Assembly (NCBI RefSeq): GCF_024868665.1
Contig: NC_079893.1
Location: forward strand, 8,437,382-8,501,381
Direction of reading: 5' to 3'
DNA length: 64,000 bases
Source of the DNA: Triplophysa rosa
Lineage: Eukaryota; Chordata; Actinopteri; Cypriniformes; Nemacheilidae
Part shown: positions 46,956-58,494 of the stretch, piece after piece
Numbering within the stretch: position 1 is the first letter of the stretch
Layout of the letters: each line of letters opens with the position of its first letter
Notes under the pieces: model-generated
Databases searched by the model: none
What the model saw: the letters and a program-made list of their open reading frames with translations, nothing else
What the model was told of the DNA's origin: nothing
Translations under genes and position numbers: made by a program

Positions 46956-47639
46956 CACACTCAGAATGTGCAAACGCTCTTTATTTGATGAGTATTACTT
47001 ATGAGTGTATTATATTATATGTGAGTGATGCTGAACATGTACTATACATGTTTTATTTATTATTTATCATAACACTGTTATATTTCTACGTATCTATTAT
47101 AAACAATGTCACATATAATGTTGGTTTTAATAGAATGTTACATGTAGATTGCCTATTATAATATTTGTGAGGTTAATTTAAGTGTGAAAAAGTGTGAAAT
47201 GTACACAATGTACAGGGAGAGCCCAGTTGGTATCAGGATGATTCTGTTTTTGATGAAGCGTTCCATGTTTTTCCAGAAAGAGAGGAGCTTATCCCAAACT
47301 AGTCTCTGGCATGGAGGGAAGCAAGTCTGCTGCTCTGTGATACGGCAGCAGCGGACTGGGTAAGACTGCCATATAAACACACAGGAGTAAACGTGCAGCT
47401 GCCATTTTTCTGGATAAAAATCCAATCGTGTCTACCTGGACTTTTATTTTTAGCCGAATAGTATATGTTTAGGTTATACTGGATAATGTTTGTCAGGCCA
47501 TCCATCCACCAGAAATCACAATCTCAGCAATAAAATTAGAGGGAACGTTACTTAAAACACGCCATTACAGTAAAAGACACAAGACTGCATTAAGCCACAC
47601 CACACGCGGGCTAGAGACAGAGACATCTTCTTTATGAGG
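46956..47639. other. Non-coding sequence, nothing recognised
   Basis: AT-rich; no supported feature. Confidence 0.45.
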
Positions 47640-47780
47640 ATGAGTAATGAGTTGACTAGTCAAGAACAAAGCTCTGACCCATGTTGTGAGCAATTAGATT
47701 AAAGAAACGCAGCAATTTGCTTTAATTACATGTTCCACACTCCCCCCTCAGGAGTGAAGGAGTTCGAGAGGGAGTGAGAC
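47640..47780. promoter_or_regulatory. Candidate conserved non-coding block
   Basis: GAGCAATTAGATTAAAG at 47688 and GCTTTAATTACATG at 47719 in repeat-free DNA give two homeodomain-type sites within 40 bp. No frame of note. Confidence 0.28.
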
Positions 47781-48224
47781 ACTTAAGGGGCCGAACGACT
47801 ACACAGGCTGTAAAGATAAGCTCAGAATGGCATGAGTGGGGGTATGGAGTGCATATAACATGGCTGTCTGCCTTCAGTTTTATATGGATTGACGAAAGAC
47901 CAGCAGTGAGTGTGAGTTGTCACCTTTAACCGATAACCGGAGGTCACCAATGCCTCCAGTTTTGTTTACAGGCTAGTAAAGTTTATTACAATAACAACCC
48001 AATCAATTACTGCTCCTTGTGTGGTCCTAAAATCACTTTTGCTCAATTTACATATTTATAAAGGCACATCAGGACATAGTCAAATCAAATTGGAAACCAA
48101 GCATGTGGAATGTGGAGACACCTGCCTGTGGATAGTTGTCTTTATAATGTGCTATTTTCAGTGCCCCTTGACCTTCTGGGGGTTTTCTCCTGAATGCTGA
48201 GTGTGATGGAGAGAGAGGGGTTAG

Positions 48225-48440
48225 GGATATGGGTTATTTCATTAGCAAAGCTTGTGCTGATGCAGGGCATAATTAGCCGCTAACTGTCAATGAGAGCAGT
48301 CCTTTCAACTACCACTCTAATTGTTGGACCTCTTTTTTTTCTGGCTGCCCACAGTGCCTTTTTTAATTAAAATCCCTCCCTTTTACCTCTTCATCCAAGT
48401 CAAAAAGATAAAAGCAAGTAGATTTAAGAGAGGGAAAGAA
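48225..48440. promoter_or_regulatory. Candidate conserved non-coding block
   Basis: CATTAGCAAAG at 48239, CATAATTAGCC at 48269, ACTGTCAATGA (Meis/Pbx-like) at 48283, CTCTAATTG at 48315, TTAATTAAAA near 48364. Dense homeodomain-type motifs without repeats. Confidence 0.3.
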
Positions 48441-49241
48441 TTAGTAATAGAGCCCAAAATGGACCCTTTCTCTACAGTGTTCCTGTAGCTTATTTGATAG
48501 AACTGTATGCATTAAAAGAATTGTAAGTTGCTATGGCAAAATGTATGTGTCTTATCCTAATCCAACCCCCTTAGTTATCTAACCTTGACAGGAGCTTTTG
48601 ACCTCAATTGAGCTTTTCTGAATATGCTAGCGTGATGAAATATTGCCCATCTCCATACCAGGATCCAACACACAGGGTACAACCATGTACGTCAGAGAGC
48701 TTGTATCTCATACCATTTAGATCCCACATCTGTGTGTGAGTGTGATGTGTTTTTCTTTTTTTTTTGGCGGATCGAAGAGGTCAAGCCTGCTCCCTGCTCT
48801 GAGCGATGATGTGTTCATTCCCTCCAACCCACTCCACTCCCACCCACATCACGCACCAATGCTATGATACATCCATTACTGAGAAACAAAGAAAAGGGAA
48901 GGGCTAAAAACGAGTATGTGATGTTGATGCTAAAAAGAGTGTACAAAGCACTAAAATAAAAAGATCCTACTTGGCAGCATGGTAAAATTAGCAAACTCAT
49001 ATGCTGAAAAGTTTTTATAATGTTGTCACAACATGATTTTTCATGTTCAGTCATCAAACTTGATCTATACAAGTTGGGATAACATGAATGATTAATGTAG
49101 TGTAAAAATAGAATTGTTGAGCAGAGGATTTCTAGTTCACAGCATGCTTTGCCTGAGATTGCATTAGGTGAGTATTTTTTAAAATGCTATTTTATGTGTC
49201 TTTCTGTAAAAAGGAAGACTTGTCAGAGATTAATTACAAAT
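48441..49241. other. Non-coding sequence, nothing recognised
   Basis: No supported feature. Confidence 0.45.
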
Positions 49242-49550
49242 TTAAAGGGATAGTTCACCCCAAAACGAAAATTCTGTCACCATTTTATCACACTCAAGTT
49301 GTTCCAAACCTGTATAAATTACAAAGAAAGATATTTGGAAGAAATTGAGCAATTTTCAGTTTTGGGGCATCATTGACTATAGTAGAAAAAAAGATTGTAT
49401 ACATTTTTTTTTGTGCTGTTGAACACAAAGATGATATTTGGAAATTGGAAGAATTTAGGAAGGCAAACAGCAGCCCAGAACTAAAAATTGCTAAAATTCT
49501 TCCAAATATCTTTGTGTTCAGCAGAACAAAGTAATTTATACAGGTTTGGG
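49242..49550 (+). mobile_element. Angel-like TTAA palindromic MITE, right end lost
   Basis: Begins TTAAAGGGATAGTTCACCCC and continues ATTCTGTCACCATTTTATCA. The right arm (AAATATCTTTGTGTTCAGCA, then TATACAGGTTTGGG) stops short of the terminus. Confidence 0.75.
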
Positions 49551-51139
49551 ATATATAATATAAGTTCTATATACAAAAACCATGTTCTTTTGGCAACTTC
49601 AACATTTTAAATAATGGTGAGTACACAACTTTAATATGTGCAAGCAATGTACATATTATGTTTGTTAATCCAAAAGATTTGTTGGTGTATCATGTGACAT
49701 TTTTGAGAAAAACATGATTTTTAAATGTAGGATGAAGTTGGTTTTTGGCTATTTGTTAACATTATCATACGTGATAACAGCCCAAAAGTGAAGTTGTTTT
49801 TGACTGAGAAAGCTTTTACTTTTTGTTAAAAAGAACCTAAAAGGGTCAACTTTTAATTTCATGGTCTCATGATGATTTATTTTTTAGATTACACAGCCTA
49901 GATGACTCCTGTATAGGGGTTTGGGATGTCCTCATTGGACAGGTTTACAGATGCGCTGCTAATATCCCACTCTATCCAGGCACCATTTCACAGATCAGGC
50001 CACTGTCCTGCTGTGACACATCTGGAACAGAACTTGTTCAATCAGCACGGGTTTGATATCTCACAGGCACACTCCCATCATCTCTCTCAAACACAAACAC
50101 ACACTGACACACACCAAATGTCAAACTCAATTTCCCTCATTTAGGCTCATCTTATCTATCTCAAAAGGTCTTTCACTCAGCACTCCAAAATTATGGTAAT
50201 AGCCTCACCTGCTGGGCAGCCGGGTCAGATATAGAACACATATTGATATTTATGTACCCTTTTACCATCATACAAATCTGTCAACGTGATTTTGAATAGT
50301 AAGGACTATTTTAAATCTCATCCCAAGACGATATGTATATTTGTGAAGACATTTTCAAAAATGTGGCTCTCATGAGTACAGAATACCCAAGCCTGTACAG
50401 TGGCTCACGCGCTGTCGTACAGTCAAAAACATGATGGAGAAAAACAGCAAGAAGCAGATTTGTTAGAAAGGCCTCTCGGTGACTAGAAGAATCAGGAAGC
50501 AGGAATTTACAGAGTCCTCCGTGAGCCAGACCCCTACTTGGCAGCCGAGGACTCTCTGAGGACTGCTGGGACAATACCACAGTATTGATTTTTGGTCTAG
50601 AAGCCTTGTATCTGCAGAGAGTCTACAGTAAAGCTTCTGAATCGGGGAAGTTGTCTGTTTGTGTGTGCCTCTCGAGCCATCAGCAAGTTAAAAACAATTT
50701 CAGCGAGAAGAATGGAGATGAGCGGGTGGACAGATATCAGACATGCTCACAGTGTTATGTGGATGGAGAGGTGGATTTCTCTCAGGAGGAATGAACAGAG
50801 CCTTGAGTGTTGAGACGCTGTGTGGAAGACGCAAACAGATAAACAAGACTGCTCTCTAAGGACCACGACTCCTTGATCCAATTTAATCAGGAACCGCAGG
50901 CCACAAACTAGATTCAAACAGATCTTCAAAGACAAACCTGTGAAATGTTTAAACTATGCTCTTAGACAACCAGGAAGATCTAAAGCATGCGCGTACCCAA
51001 TGCCAACAAAACACAGATATATGACTCAGTTTCACTTACCACGTGCGGTTCATGTCCAGCATCTTTTAGCACCGGTGCAGCTCCATCTATCAGTTTCAAA
51101 CAATCTCCAAATCCAGCAAAATATTCACAGTTTATGAAG
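49551..51139. other. Non-coding sequence, nothing recognised
   Basis: No gene. Short frames lack domains and splice context. Confidence 0.45.
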
Positions 51140-51402
51140 TGAAAGTGACCTATTTCTCAGATATGGTGACCCATACCGAAATGTGACCTCTGCATTTAAC
51201 CCATCCAGTGAGTAGTGAACACACGCATAGCAAGTCGTGAACACACGTACACCCGGAGCAGTGGGCAGCTATCACTGCAGCGCCCGGGGAGCAAGATGCC
51301 TTGCTCAAGGGCACCTCAGTGGTTACCCGCCAGCCATGTGAATCCAACCGGCAACCTTCTGGTCACGAGTCCAACTCTCTAACCATTGGGCCACGACTGC
51401 CC
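51140..51402 (-). mobile_element. tRNA-derived SINE (V-SINE-like), minus strand
   Basis: Read on the minus strand: head GGGCAGTCGTGGCCCAATGG, decayed B box GGTTGGATTCA, then CCCTTGAGCAAGGCA, CTGCCCACTGCTCCGG, GGATGGGTTAAATGCAGAG and the tail CACTTTCACTTC. Same family as 35150-35429. Confidence 0.85.
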
Positions 51403-51459
51403 GCAAATAATTTTTATATAACATTCTTCACTGAAATGTAGTGAACAAACAAACACAGC

Positions 51460-51836
51460 TGAACTTTACAAACGCAGTGCACTCTCTCTCTTGCTCCAGC
51501 TGGTTGATGTGTGTGCATGCTCCTTCTCCCGCTCTCCTTTGTTGACACCTGGGCGTGCTCTTTCTTCTCGCTCTGGCGGGTTGAAGTGTGGGCTTGCTTT
51601 TCCTGGAGAATTGTCCAATAATGGACTAAGAAAAGTTGTTACGAAACGGGTTTTCATGTTCGAAAAAAACTTTCCGAAACCTATACGAACCCTGGGGGAG
51701 TGTATCGAGCATAGAAATACTACGTCATACGTCCAACTCGTTTTTTGACAAGTTGAGCAAGCATGAGAAGACAGCACGTTTAACATTGTAAAGAAGTCAG
51801 AATGCATGAAACACTGTTGCACATCCCCTTTAAGAT
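51460..51836 (-). mobile_element. TTAA-ended repeat fragment
   Basis: The right edge ACTGTTGCACATCCCCTTTAA has TTAA at 51832-51835; its reverse complement begins TTAAAGGGGATGTGCAACAG and runs on to CAGTGTTTCATGCATTC, a repeat phrase known from cyprinids. The left end merges with unassigned sequence next to the SINE. Confidence 0.45.
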
Positions 51837-53045
51837 GGATAGTCACTACAGGATGGAAGCGCATTTTTTTTATTGAAGATTATGAGGACACACGAATAAA
51901 AAAAGAATGACCCACTTTGATAAACTATTTACAGTAAACCCTGCAATATTTCATGAAAGAATAGGCATTGTATTTCACTGGAACTTTAAAGGGTCACGAA
52001 ACCCCCCCATCCTTTTCAGCTACAGTCTACCTCACTGTCGTCTTTGAAAAATGCAACTAAAAGGGCATGAGCGCTGTGAGAAGAAGAGTGAGGGAGTGGG
52101 CGGGGCACGAGAGAAAGTGATCCGATTCCACATCTTAAAATATATTAGTCATTACCTGATTTATACAGTCTATGGTCATTGCACGAATCATACTTTCAAG
52201 CCACATCGGTTTTAAAGATTCGCGACTGTTTCTGTGTGCCACAATTTCAACAACTGTCAAATATATATCACTTTCAGTGCAAAAAAATGAATCATGGCAG
52301 AGTTTGTAATTAAGCATTTGTATCCTTATGATTTTATTTAAATAATCATTTTTTTCAAAATGTATGTAGTCAGATTGCTTAGAATCAATATAAATCTGTT
52401 AATTTTGAAAACTATTAGATTTATTCAAATAAATAGTATGTATATGGTTTAAATATTACTAGCTGCACAACAAGCCAGATCCAATTAGTTAAACTGTATC
52501 AGTTTTTTTGCATAAAATTTAAGCGGAAATAAAGCCAATCCATGCTCCAGATGGTAGGTGACGGTACTGCACATTTCAAGACTATGATAGTTCAGCGGCA
52601 AAAAAGTAACATTCTTTTCGCCATCTTGCATTGGAGTGGCTTGGATCGTGACCTGATTGGAAGGCAAGTTAGATTTTATTAAATGTGTCTGTTTTTAGCA
52701 TATGTAAATGTGTTATTAGTGATGTCTATAATGTATTACACTGATTTCAATACATCGTCTATGAAATTTTTGTGTAGGCCAGGTAGCTATCGTTTACGTG
52801 GTGCTCATAAACTAAACGTTTTTCTCATTGACCAGTATTAATGCGTGGGTCAAGCAGTAACGTAACCCACTAAAATATATTCTGAAGTATGATAGTAACA
52901 GTTTTGGGACCACAATATGGAAAAAAAACGTTGTACAATATAAGAGCATGTTTTGTTCATTTCAAAACTTGGGAATTTTGTAGAAAAATATTGACTGCTT
53001 AGTTAATATAAAATAGCTTTACAACTTTCTCTCAACTTTTAAGGT

Positions 53046-53145
53046 TTAAAGTGGTATCTGCGTGGACTGTCAGTGGAGAGAAATGATTGTGGATTTGGAG
53101 TGACATGAGGGTGAGTAAATTATGACAATTAACAACACCCTTTAA
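53046..53145. mobile_element. Angel-like MITE remnant nested in 51986-55036
   Basis: GGAGTGACATGAGGGTGAGT, then AAATTATGACAATTAACAAC and ACCCTTTAA with TTAA at 53142-53145 match the right arm; TTTAAAGTGG at 53045 is a possible left edge. Confidence 0.5.
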
Positions 53146-53199
53146 AATGTAGCCTTGCTTAAGTTGTAAATTGCTGACTAATTTCATGTTTTTTTCCAG

Positions 53200-54204
53200 A
53201 AATTGTTAAGCTTGATTGATCCTGAAGTGCCTATGTGTCTACCTCAACAAATACCTGAGACACTCGTCAAAGAATATGTGGTAAGTGTATGTCAACCTAC
53301 TCCTTATGTTATAAATGTCTCGAGGATAAATTTACATTGATTCTTAAATTTTCATTGGCATCACAGTCTAGCTTATGCCCGTTTTTGTGTAGTGTGCAGT
53401 ACGGCTGGAACGATCCTCTTGTAATTCGAATACAAAAAATCTTCGAGTCAAATAAATAAAATGGGAAGAACTGTGAAAAACACTGAAAAATTTTATATTT
53501 AAATTTGCAGCAATTTAATAGCTTTGTTTTCTAGCATATCACTTGAGCATCATAATTTTCAGTGCTTGTATTTTTAATTAGTCCAGAAACCAAAAATGGC
53601 ACTGGGAAGAATCGCAATACATTTAGGTTGGTTTGCTGGCTTGCAGGTTTACAAAAGTAGCCTTGGCAAACTTGAAGGGCATTCATGGTGAGTCGAGTAC
53701 ATTTTATGAAACCTGTGCAAACCTGTTCTAAAAATGTTCCATCATTTTACAAATATACATTTAAATGAATCTATATATATATATAAAATGTCAGAGTTTG
53801 CAAAACAACATGCTTTAAAAATTTCTGAATAACACTGACTAGTATTGGGACAAAACTCATTCTTCTTTGTTTATCCTCCAGGACTATGAAAGTGAAGAGG
53901 CTAAATCTGGGATTGTACTGTACAGACAACAACAATAAGAATCTACGTCATTTGGGCAGATGGTGTTGATCCTGGAGACGAACCTAAAGATGTTGGTATG
54001 GTACTTGAATGTGTGTAAGTTCTGCGAAACCTGCTGAGTGTTACCCTTGGATGTGGGATGCTTTTTGGACTCATTTATGCCTTTAATCTTAACAATCAGA
54101 AAGACCTCAAGTACACATTTGAAGAATTTTAGAAAATCCTGATGGAACTGGATAAAACCAAGCTGTCACCAAAAGTCCAAGCACTGAAAATTGCGATGCT
54201 TTAT
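53200..54204 (+). pseudogene. SAMD3-like protein relic, two exons, frameshifted
   Basis: Exon A is 53200-53280 (27 codons, phase 0), preceded by a pyrimidine tract and CCAG and followed by GTAAGT; it reads KLLSLIDPEV...VKEYV. Exon B starts at 53882 after TCCTCCAG and reads DYESEEAKSGIVLYRQ, then hits TAA at about 53935. A frame shift leads into IYVIWADGVDPGDEP and KDVGMVLEC, another shift near 54014 leads into GMLFGLIYAFNL and DLKYTFEEF, then a TAG at 54130 and KILMELDKTKLSPKVQALK. This string closely follows the C-terminal region of the very numerous teleost proteins labelled 'SAM domain-containing protein 3-like' (typically GLIYALNL...LKYTFE.IQK), as I know the family. At least two frameshifts and a stop make it non-functional. 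The SAM domain and earlier exons are not found. Its position inside TTAA-flanked inverted repeats suggests transposon carriage. Confidence 0.7.
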
Positions 54205-55036
54205 ATTTTATATACACTGATATTTCCTTCTTCAAACTATTTTTTTCTTGTTATTCCCTTTTTGCTAACCTTTAAGTTTTGTTATAAGATAGTTAAATGT
54301 CTTAAAATATTAATAAATTGATCAAATGTGAAATTATGTGGTCTGAATGTTCTTTTTTGTCGATTTTGATGTAGAATATTGTGATTGGGAAGGAGTAAAT
54401 AAATATAAATGTATGAATTCATTTTAAAATACTCTATAAAATTACTTAAATGTAAAAAATATGTAATCCAAATGGATGGAAATTTTATATGCAATCAAAA
54501 TACATAAATCTTAATTATTAGGCCTAAATATTTTTTTGAGTGTGGAGAAGCCCTTCCCATATATACCGCATATAGTGTATTTCACATAAAAATACACTTT
54601 TATATATAATTATCGGAATATGTATTTTTTGTAACTCTTGGTAAGTGTTCTGCTTTTTCCTCATTTATCCATCAGATTACTATCATGTGCCATGAATGCC
54701 TCGCTCTGAAGGGTCAGAAGAAACACACCAGGCGCTGTCATGAATAATTAGGAGAAATGTCTTCTCGTTGGTCAAGAAAACACAGTCTCATGAATAATTA
54801 TGAAACACCGATGCTTCATCAATGTACTATTTTACATTGCCACGTCACAACCTTTGACATTGGCCAGATGAGGATTTTAAACCCGGAAGGCAAAAATAGC
54901 GCAAAAAAGCTCTAAATGAATTAGTTTTCTCTACTGTAATAATTTACAGTTGCTAACATTGTTTTCTATAATGTGCAACACAACCAACTCTGTTAACATC
55001 TAAATAAATGTTGTTTAGGGTTTCGTGGCACTTTAA

Positions 55037-55643
55037 GCATTGTGATGACATGCATTGGGAGCTGCAGAGCTTTTTTTTTGTTTCAGCAACTATACATATT
55101 TTAGAATTTGCATATTCCATAATCCATAATTATGGAACTCCAATCTGGCCAAAATTAAAAAGAAATAAATACAAAAATATATCCAAAAAGAAATGTAAAA
55201 AAGGGAAAATAAATACAGAAATTAATTTAATAAAAATATTTGTTTAAATATCTATGGTAGGCCAGTGGTTCTCAACTCTGTGCTTGACTGCTATGTCTGA
55301 AGCAAGACACGCCCCCTCATTACCATATGGACACAGAAATGTATAAATAAATAAATGTGAAAATAAATAAATATAAAAATGAATGAAAAATAGATATTTA
55401 AATTTATATTTTTTATGTTTAGCAAATCAATTTCTTATTGTATTTATTTATTCTTAAATTTGGCAGGATTGGAATTCCCTTACCTCAAAAGAGCAATGAA
55501 TTGAAATGCTCCAACCAGAGGTCACTTACGCATGCCTCCCATCCCACATACTGTATATATTCTGCTTCACCTACTACTAGTGCAAGCTATAGGGCTTAAT
55601 TCTTTTAAATATAATATCAATAGGTCTTAAAAATAAACTTTAT
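55037..55643. other. AT-rich non-coding sequence
   Basis: CCAGTGGTTCTCAACTCTGT at about 55262 resembles one hAT-type terminus (CAGTGGTTCTCAA) without a partner. Runs of AAATAAATAAAT-like sequence near 55340. No gene. Confidence 0.4.
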
Positions 55644-56104
55644 TTAAAGCTGCAATCTGTAAAATGTTTGGGTCAAAAATAAACAAAAATCTGTTATTGA
55701 AGAAGTACATTTAAAAAAATCGGTGCTCAACATTGTCTGCTTATAATAATGATTTGTAAGTTCAACTGTCTGTGTTATTTTGCAAGAAACATCAGTTTGA
55801 CATAATTTGACTTAAACCGGCGTAAAATTAAAGGGGTCATATGACAGGGCTAAAACTAATATTATCTTTTGTTTTAGATGGAATGCAATGTGTATACACA
55901 ATTTAAGGTTCAAAAACACTGTATTTTCCACATACCGTGCATGTTTGTATCTCCTCTTTGCCCCGCCTCTCTGAAACGCGCTGATTTTTTACAAAGCTCA
56001 TCGCTCTGAAAAGCGAGGTGTGCTATGATTGGCCAGTTAACCAATGCGTAGTGATTGGTCGAATACTGCAAGCGTTTCACGAAAAAGTACTGACAGGTGA
56101 TAAA

Positions 56105-56216
56105 ATGTCATCGGTACTTCCTTATATCAATTCGAGCCCGAATCTGATACGGAAAATGAAGATGATCAAGCCGATACATCAACTTTGTCAGCGCAGCTTG
56201 AGCAGGATATAAAGGA
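56105..56216 (+). pseudogene. First-exon relic resembling fish P2X7-like proteins
   Basis: After ATG 56105 the reading is MSSVLPY, then two extra bases in a TATAT run break the frame, and from 56131 it continues FEPESDTENEDDQADT, then LSAQLEQDIKDW, up to a donor-like GGTAAGG at about 56217. An acidic leader with FEPE followed by L-x2-D-hydrophobic-x-E/D-W is the start of the multicopy cyprinid proteins annotated as 'P2X purinoceptor 7-like', which normally go on to a cysteine-rich C-terminal domain; that part is absent here. Family match is from memory of the pattern, so moderate confidence. Broken and partial. Confidence 0.5.
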
Positions 56217-56650
56217 TTGGTAAGGTTTTATTAAAAAAATATGATGTTAAATAGTTAAAAACTATAGCTAACTGTTTTACCTTTTATATACGACGTTATA
56301 AAGACTATAAACAAACAACCATATACATCATACAGAGTTTGTGTGAGATAGAAACAAGCTCGCATTACAGCAGGGAATGGTATAAATAACGTGAGCGCAT
56401 TGGCCCTTCTTGATCAACCAGTGTTACGCCACGTCTCGTCGCAACTCAACAAAGACAATAAACCCGAAATAAATACTAAATATAAAAAGATATTATAAAC
56501 ACGACATTTGTTGCCTCTAGTGGGAACATTATTACTTAGTATTAGGACTTATGTTGCGCGCGTGTCTGCATTTCCAGATCACAAACACACGAGACAAACT
56601 CACCTCGCGCTAGTCCGTAACAAAGTCTTTAACAATAAAAATATACTTAC

Positions 56651-56925
56651 AGGTTGCGAATCTGAAGCGCCAGCGAAGTTTTAATGGTTGGAATGGCCCC
56701 ACTTTTTAACCAAAGCTTTCATGCACTGCCGGCCTTGAACTCTCCCAGGTTCATGAAGCAATCATCTGTGAAATGCGCTGCACAAACTTGAGCATTCGGA
56801 TTGTACTTTTCTGGAACAGTGTTGTAAATAAAATGTAACCATTCGTTTTTAGTTGTCTCATCTTTTGGCAGGGCAAACAAAGGGTCTTTCTTTTCGCAAC
56901 GAAACACACAGCGTCTCCACGACAT
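56651..56925 (-). pseudogene. THAP zinc-finger exon with one premature stop
   Basis: A THAP domain binds DNA through a C2CH zinc site. On the minus strand from ATG 56925: MSWRRC-VFR-C supplies the first Cys pair (residues 6 and 10), then LFALPKDE, the conserved Trp in NEWLHFIY, then VCAAHF supplying Cys-x2-His-Phe, then DDCFMNLGEFKAG. A TGA at 56719-56721 interrupts; in the same frame the reading continues to GAIPTI, matching the AVPTIF signature that closes the domain, and the exon ends at a good donor (CCT|GTAAGTATA, donor at 56641-56650). All key domain residues are thus present save for one stop. Later transposase exons are missing. The gene reads inward from the element's right end. Confidence 0.75.
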
Positions 56926-57265
56926 GGCTGCGGCGGTGACGATACAATGAGATTTACAAGTACGCCCACCTCACTTGCGTTTAGATTTGGGCGGTCTTAA
57001 GTCAAATCATGTTACGAAGTGACGTACATTCGTCGGGGTGTGGTTACACGAGGCATTTCAGGCAGGTCTGGGTGAGCATTCGCTTTTAGATAGAATGCAA
57101 CTTTTGTTCCGACACTTTAATTTGAGCAATTTTACGTGTGTAATACATGCATGGGCAACTTATAACACACCAAAGACACAGAAAAACACGTATTTCCGCC
57201 ATATGACCCCTTTAAGTAACCTGCAATTTTTTGCCAGATAGAAAAGCTTACAGATTGCTGCTTAA

Positions 57266-57559
57266 ATATAATTTAGCACATTAACGTATATTCATAGTTC
57301 TTCATTTTACTTTAGGAGTGAATTATTTTGCATGTATTGTTTCACACCCCCGTGGGTTAAGACGGATCTTTCTAATTCTGTTCTATCCGCTTCAGTATAA
57401 AGCATCGTGTTTACATGAACCCAGAAAATCCACTGAAATTCAGCCTGGCTGTATCCTCATTACAAATGACCAATCCAGTGAACCTGATGTCTTAGCAATG
57501 ATAAAGAGGAAGGCCAAACTGTGAAAGAAAACCTGATGCTTTGACCCCAGGGAGGGCCA
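57266..57559. other. Non-coding sequence, nothing recognised
   Basis: No supported feature. Confidence 0.45.
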
Positions 57560-57710
57560 ATGAGTTAGTGAGGAGAGTGAGATGAGTAAGGTTCATTAGC
57601 ATAATTACAGCTCTTGGAAAGTTTGGGTTTGATTAATGGTCGACACTCATGCTCTGACACTGGAAAGCCGAGGCACATAATTTGTTGGGTGTCATGAGGG
57701 GATTCTCAGT
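57560..57710. promoter_or_regulatory. Candidate conserved non-coding element
   Basis: TTCATTAGCATAATTACAGC at 57592 and TTTGATTAATGGTCG at 57628, plus GCACATAATTTGTTGGG near 57673, lie in repeat-free sequence between transposons. Homeodomain-type density is high; no coding frame. Confidence 0.32.
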
Positions 57711-57904
57711 CTTCAAAGTGCAACATTCGAATCTCTTTCATCTTTCACTGAGTAAATGCAGATAATCACACACTCTTACACACACATACAGACCCTCTCT
57801 TCTAAAGACCGGTGCAATGCGCAGCTGACGCTATTATCACGCGCGTCACCGGCCTCGTGCTGTTCCCTCACGGCACTCGTCCCACTCTGCTTGTCACAAA
57901 GATC

Positions 57905-58113
57905 AGAACAGATCTCATCCCCCATGCATTGACTCCCATAGTATTTATTCTCCCTACTATGGCAGTAAATGGGGGATCTGTTTGGTTACTGACATTCTTA
58001 CAAATATCTTCCTTTATGTTCATCAGAACAAAGAAATTGATACAGGTTTGGAACAACCTGAGGGTGAGTAAATGATGACAGAATTTTCATTTTTGGGTGA
58101 ACTGTCCCTTTAA
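57905..58113 (+). mobile_element. Angel-like MITE, left arm truncated, strong central hairpin
   Basis: The right arm is complete: GGTTTGGAACAACCTGAGGG, GATGACAGAATTTTCATTTT, GGGTGAACTGTCCCTTTAA (TTAA 58110-58113). The centre CAGATCTCATCCCCCAT pairs with ATGGGGGATCTG across CCATAGTA...TACTATGG (57908-57982). Confidence 0.8.
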
Positions 58114-58374
58114 CCCCTGGTTAACAAAATCATGGGTTACTCATCCCATGTCTGGTCCCCTCTGGTCATACTTTATCATGGCTTAATAATAAGTCCTATA
58201 GATTGTCATGTTTTGGAGATTCACACAGTATTTTTTTAATAACCTAATTCATTTTCATATTGGGATATTTATGAGGCTGATAACATTGAGTGGACAAATA
58301 TAGCTTGCAACTTGTTTAAAAAAACGCTTGTCTATTTGTGGAAATACCTCAAAAATGCCCCCGTTGTCTTACTG

Positions 58375-58452
58375 TAAGTCTGCTGAAACATGACCAAAAT
58401 TGGATTCATTTTGGATAAAAATGTCTGCCAAATGCATATGTGTAAATGTAAA
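58375..58452 (+). mobile_element. Worn SINE/LINE tail
   Basis: CATTTTGGATAAAAATGTCT and GCCAAATGCATATGTGTAAA are a decayed form of the teleost tail seen at 27545-27669. Confidence 0.55.
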
Positions 58453-58494
58453 GGATTAATGTAAGGTTAAAACAGGCCCTTACTCAAGGTTTAA

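Larger units (their letters stand above)
51986..55036 (+). mobile_element. 3.05-kb TTAA element enclosing a SAMD3-like gene relic
   Basis: TTAA at 51986-51989 is followed by AGGGTCACGAAACCC; the right edge GGGTTTCGTGGCACTTTAA has TTAA at 55033-55036. The termini match as inverted repeats at about 17 of 19 positions. Inside are a two-exon relic of a multicopy teleost protein (53200-54204), an Angel-like remnant (53046-53145) and AT-rich intron-like sequence. TTAA target and AGGG start are shared with the element at 55828-57215. No transposase is readable. Confidence 0.6.
55828..57215. mobile_element. TTAA DNA transposon (Kolobok-like) with two inward-facing exons
   Basis: TTAA at 55828-55831 followed by AGGGGTCATATG and CATATGACCCCT followed by TTAA at 57212-57215: perfect 12-bp inverted ends. 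The right end matches 4767-5040 in reverse. Two first-exon relics point toward the centre: a + strand exon near the left end (56105-56216) and a - strand THAP exon near the right end (56651-56925). The 430 bp between them shows no further coding, so both genes have lost their later exons. THAP plus TTAA target fits Kolobok. Confidence 0.75.
55644..57265. mobile_element. TTAA MITE ('AGCTGCAATCTGTAA') split by a nested element
   Basis: TTAA at 55644-55647 followed by AGCTGCAATCTGTAA, and CTTACAGATTGCTGCTTAA with TTAA at 57262-57265, form inverted ends. Removing the 55828-57215 insertion leaves a roughly 235-bp MITE. Confidence 0.7.
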
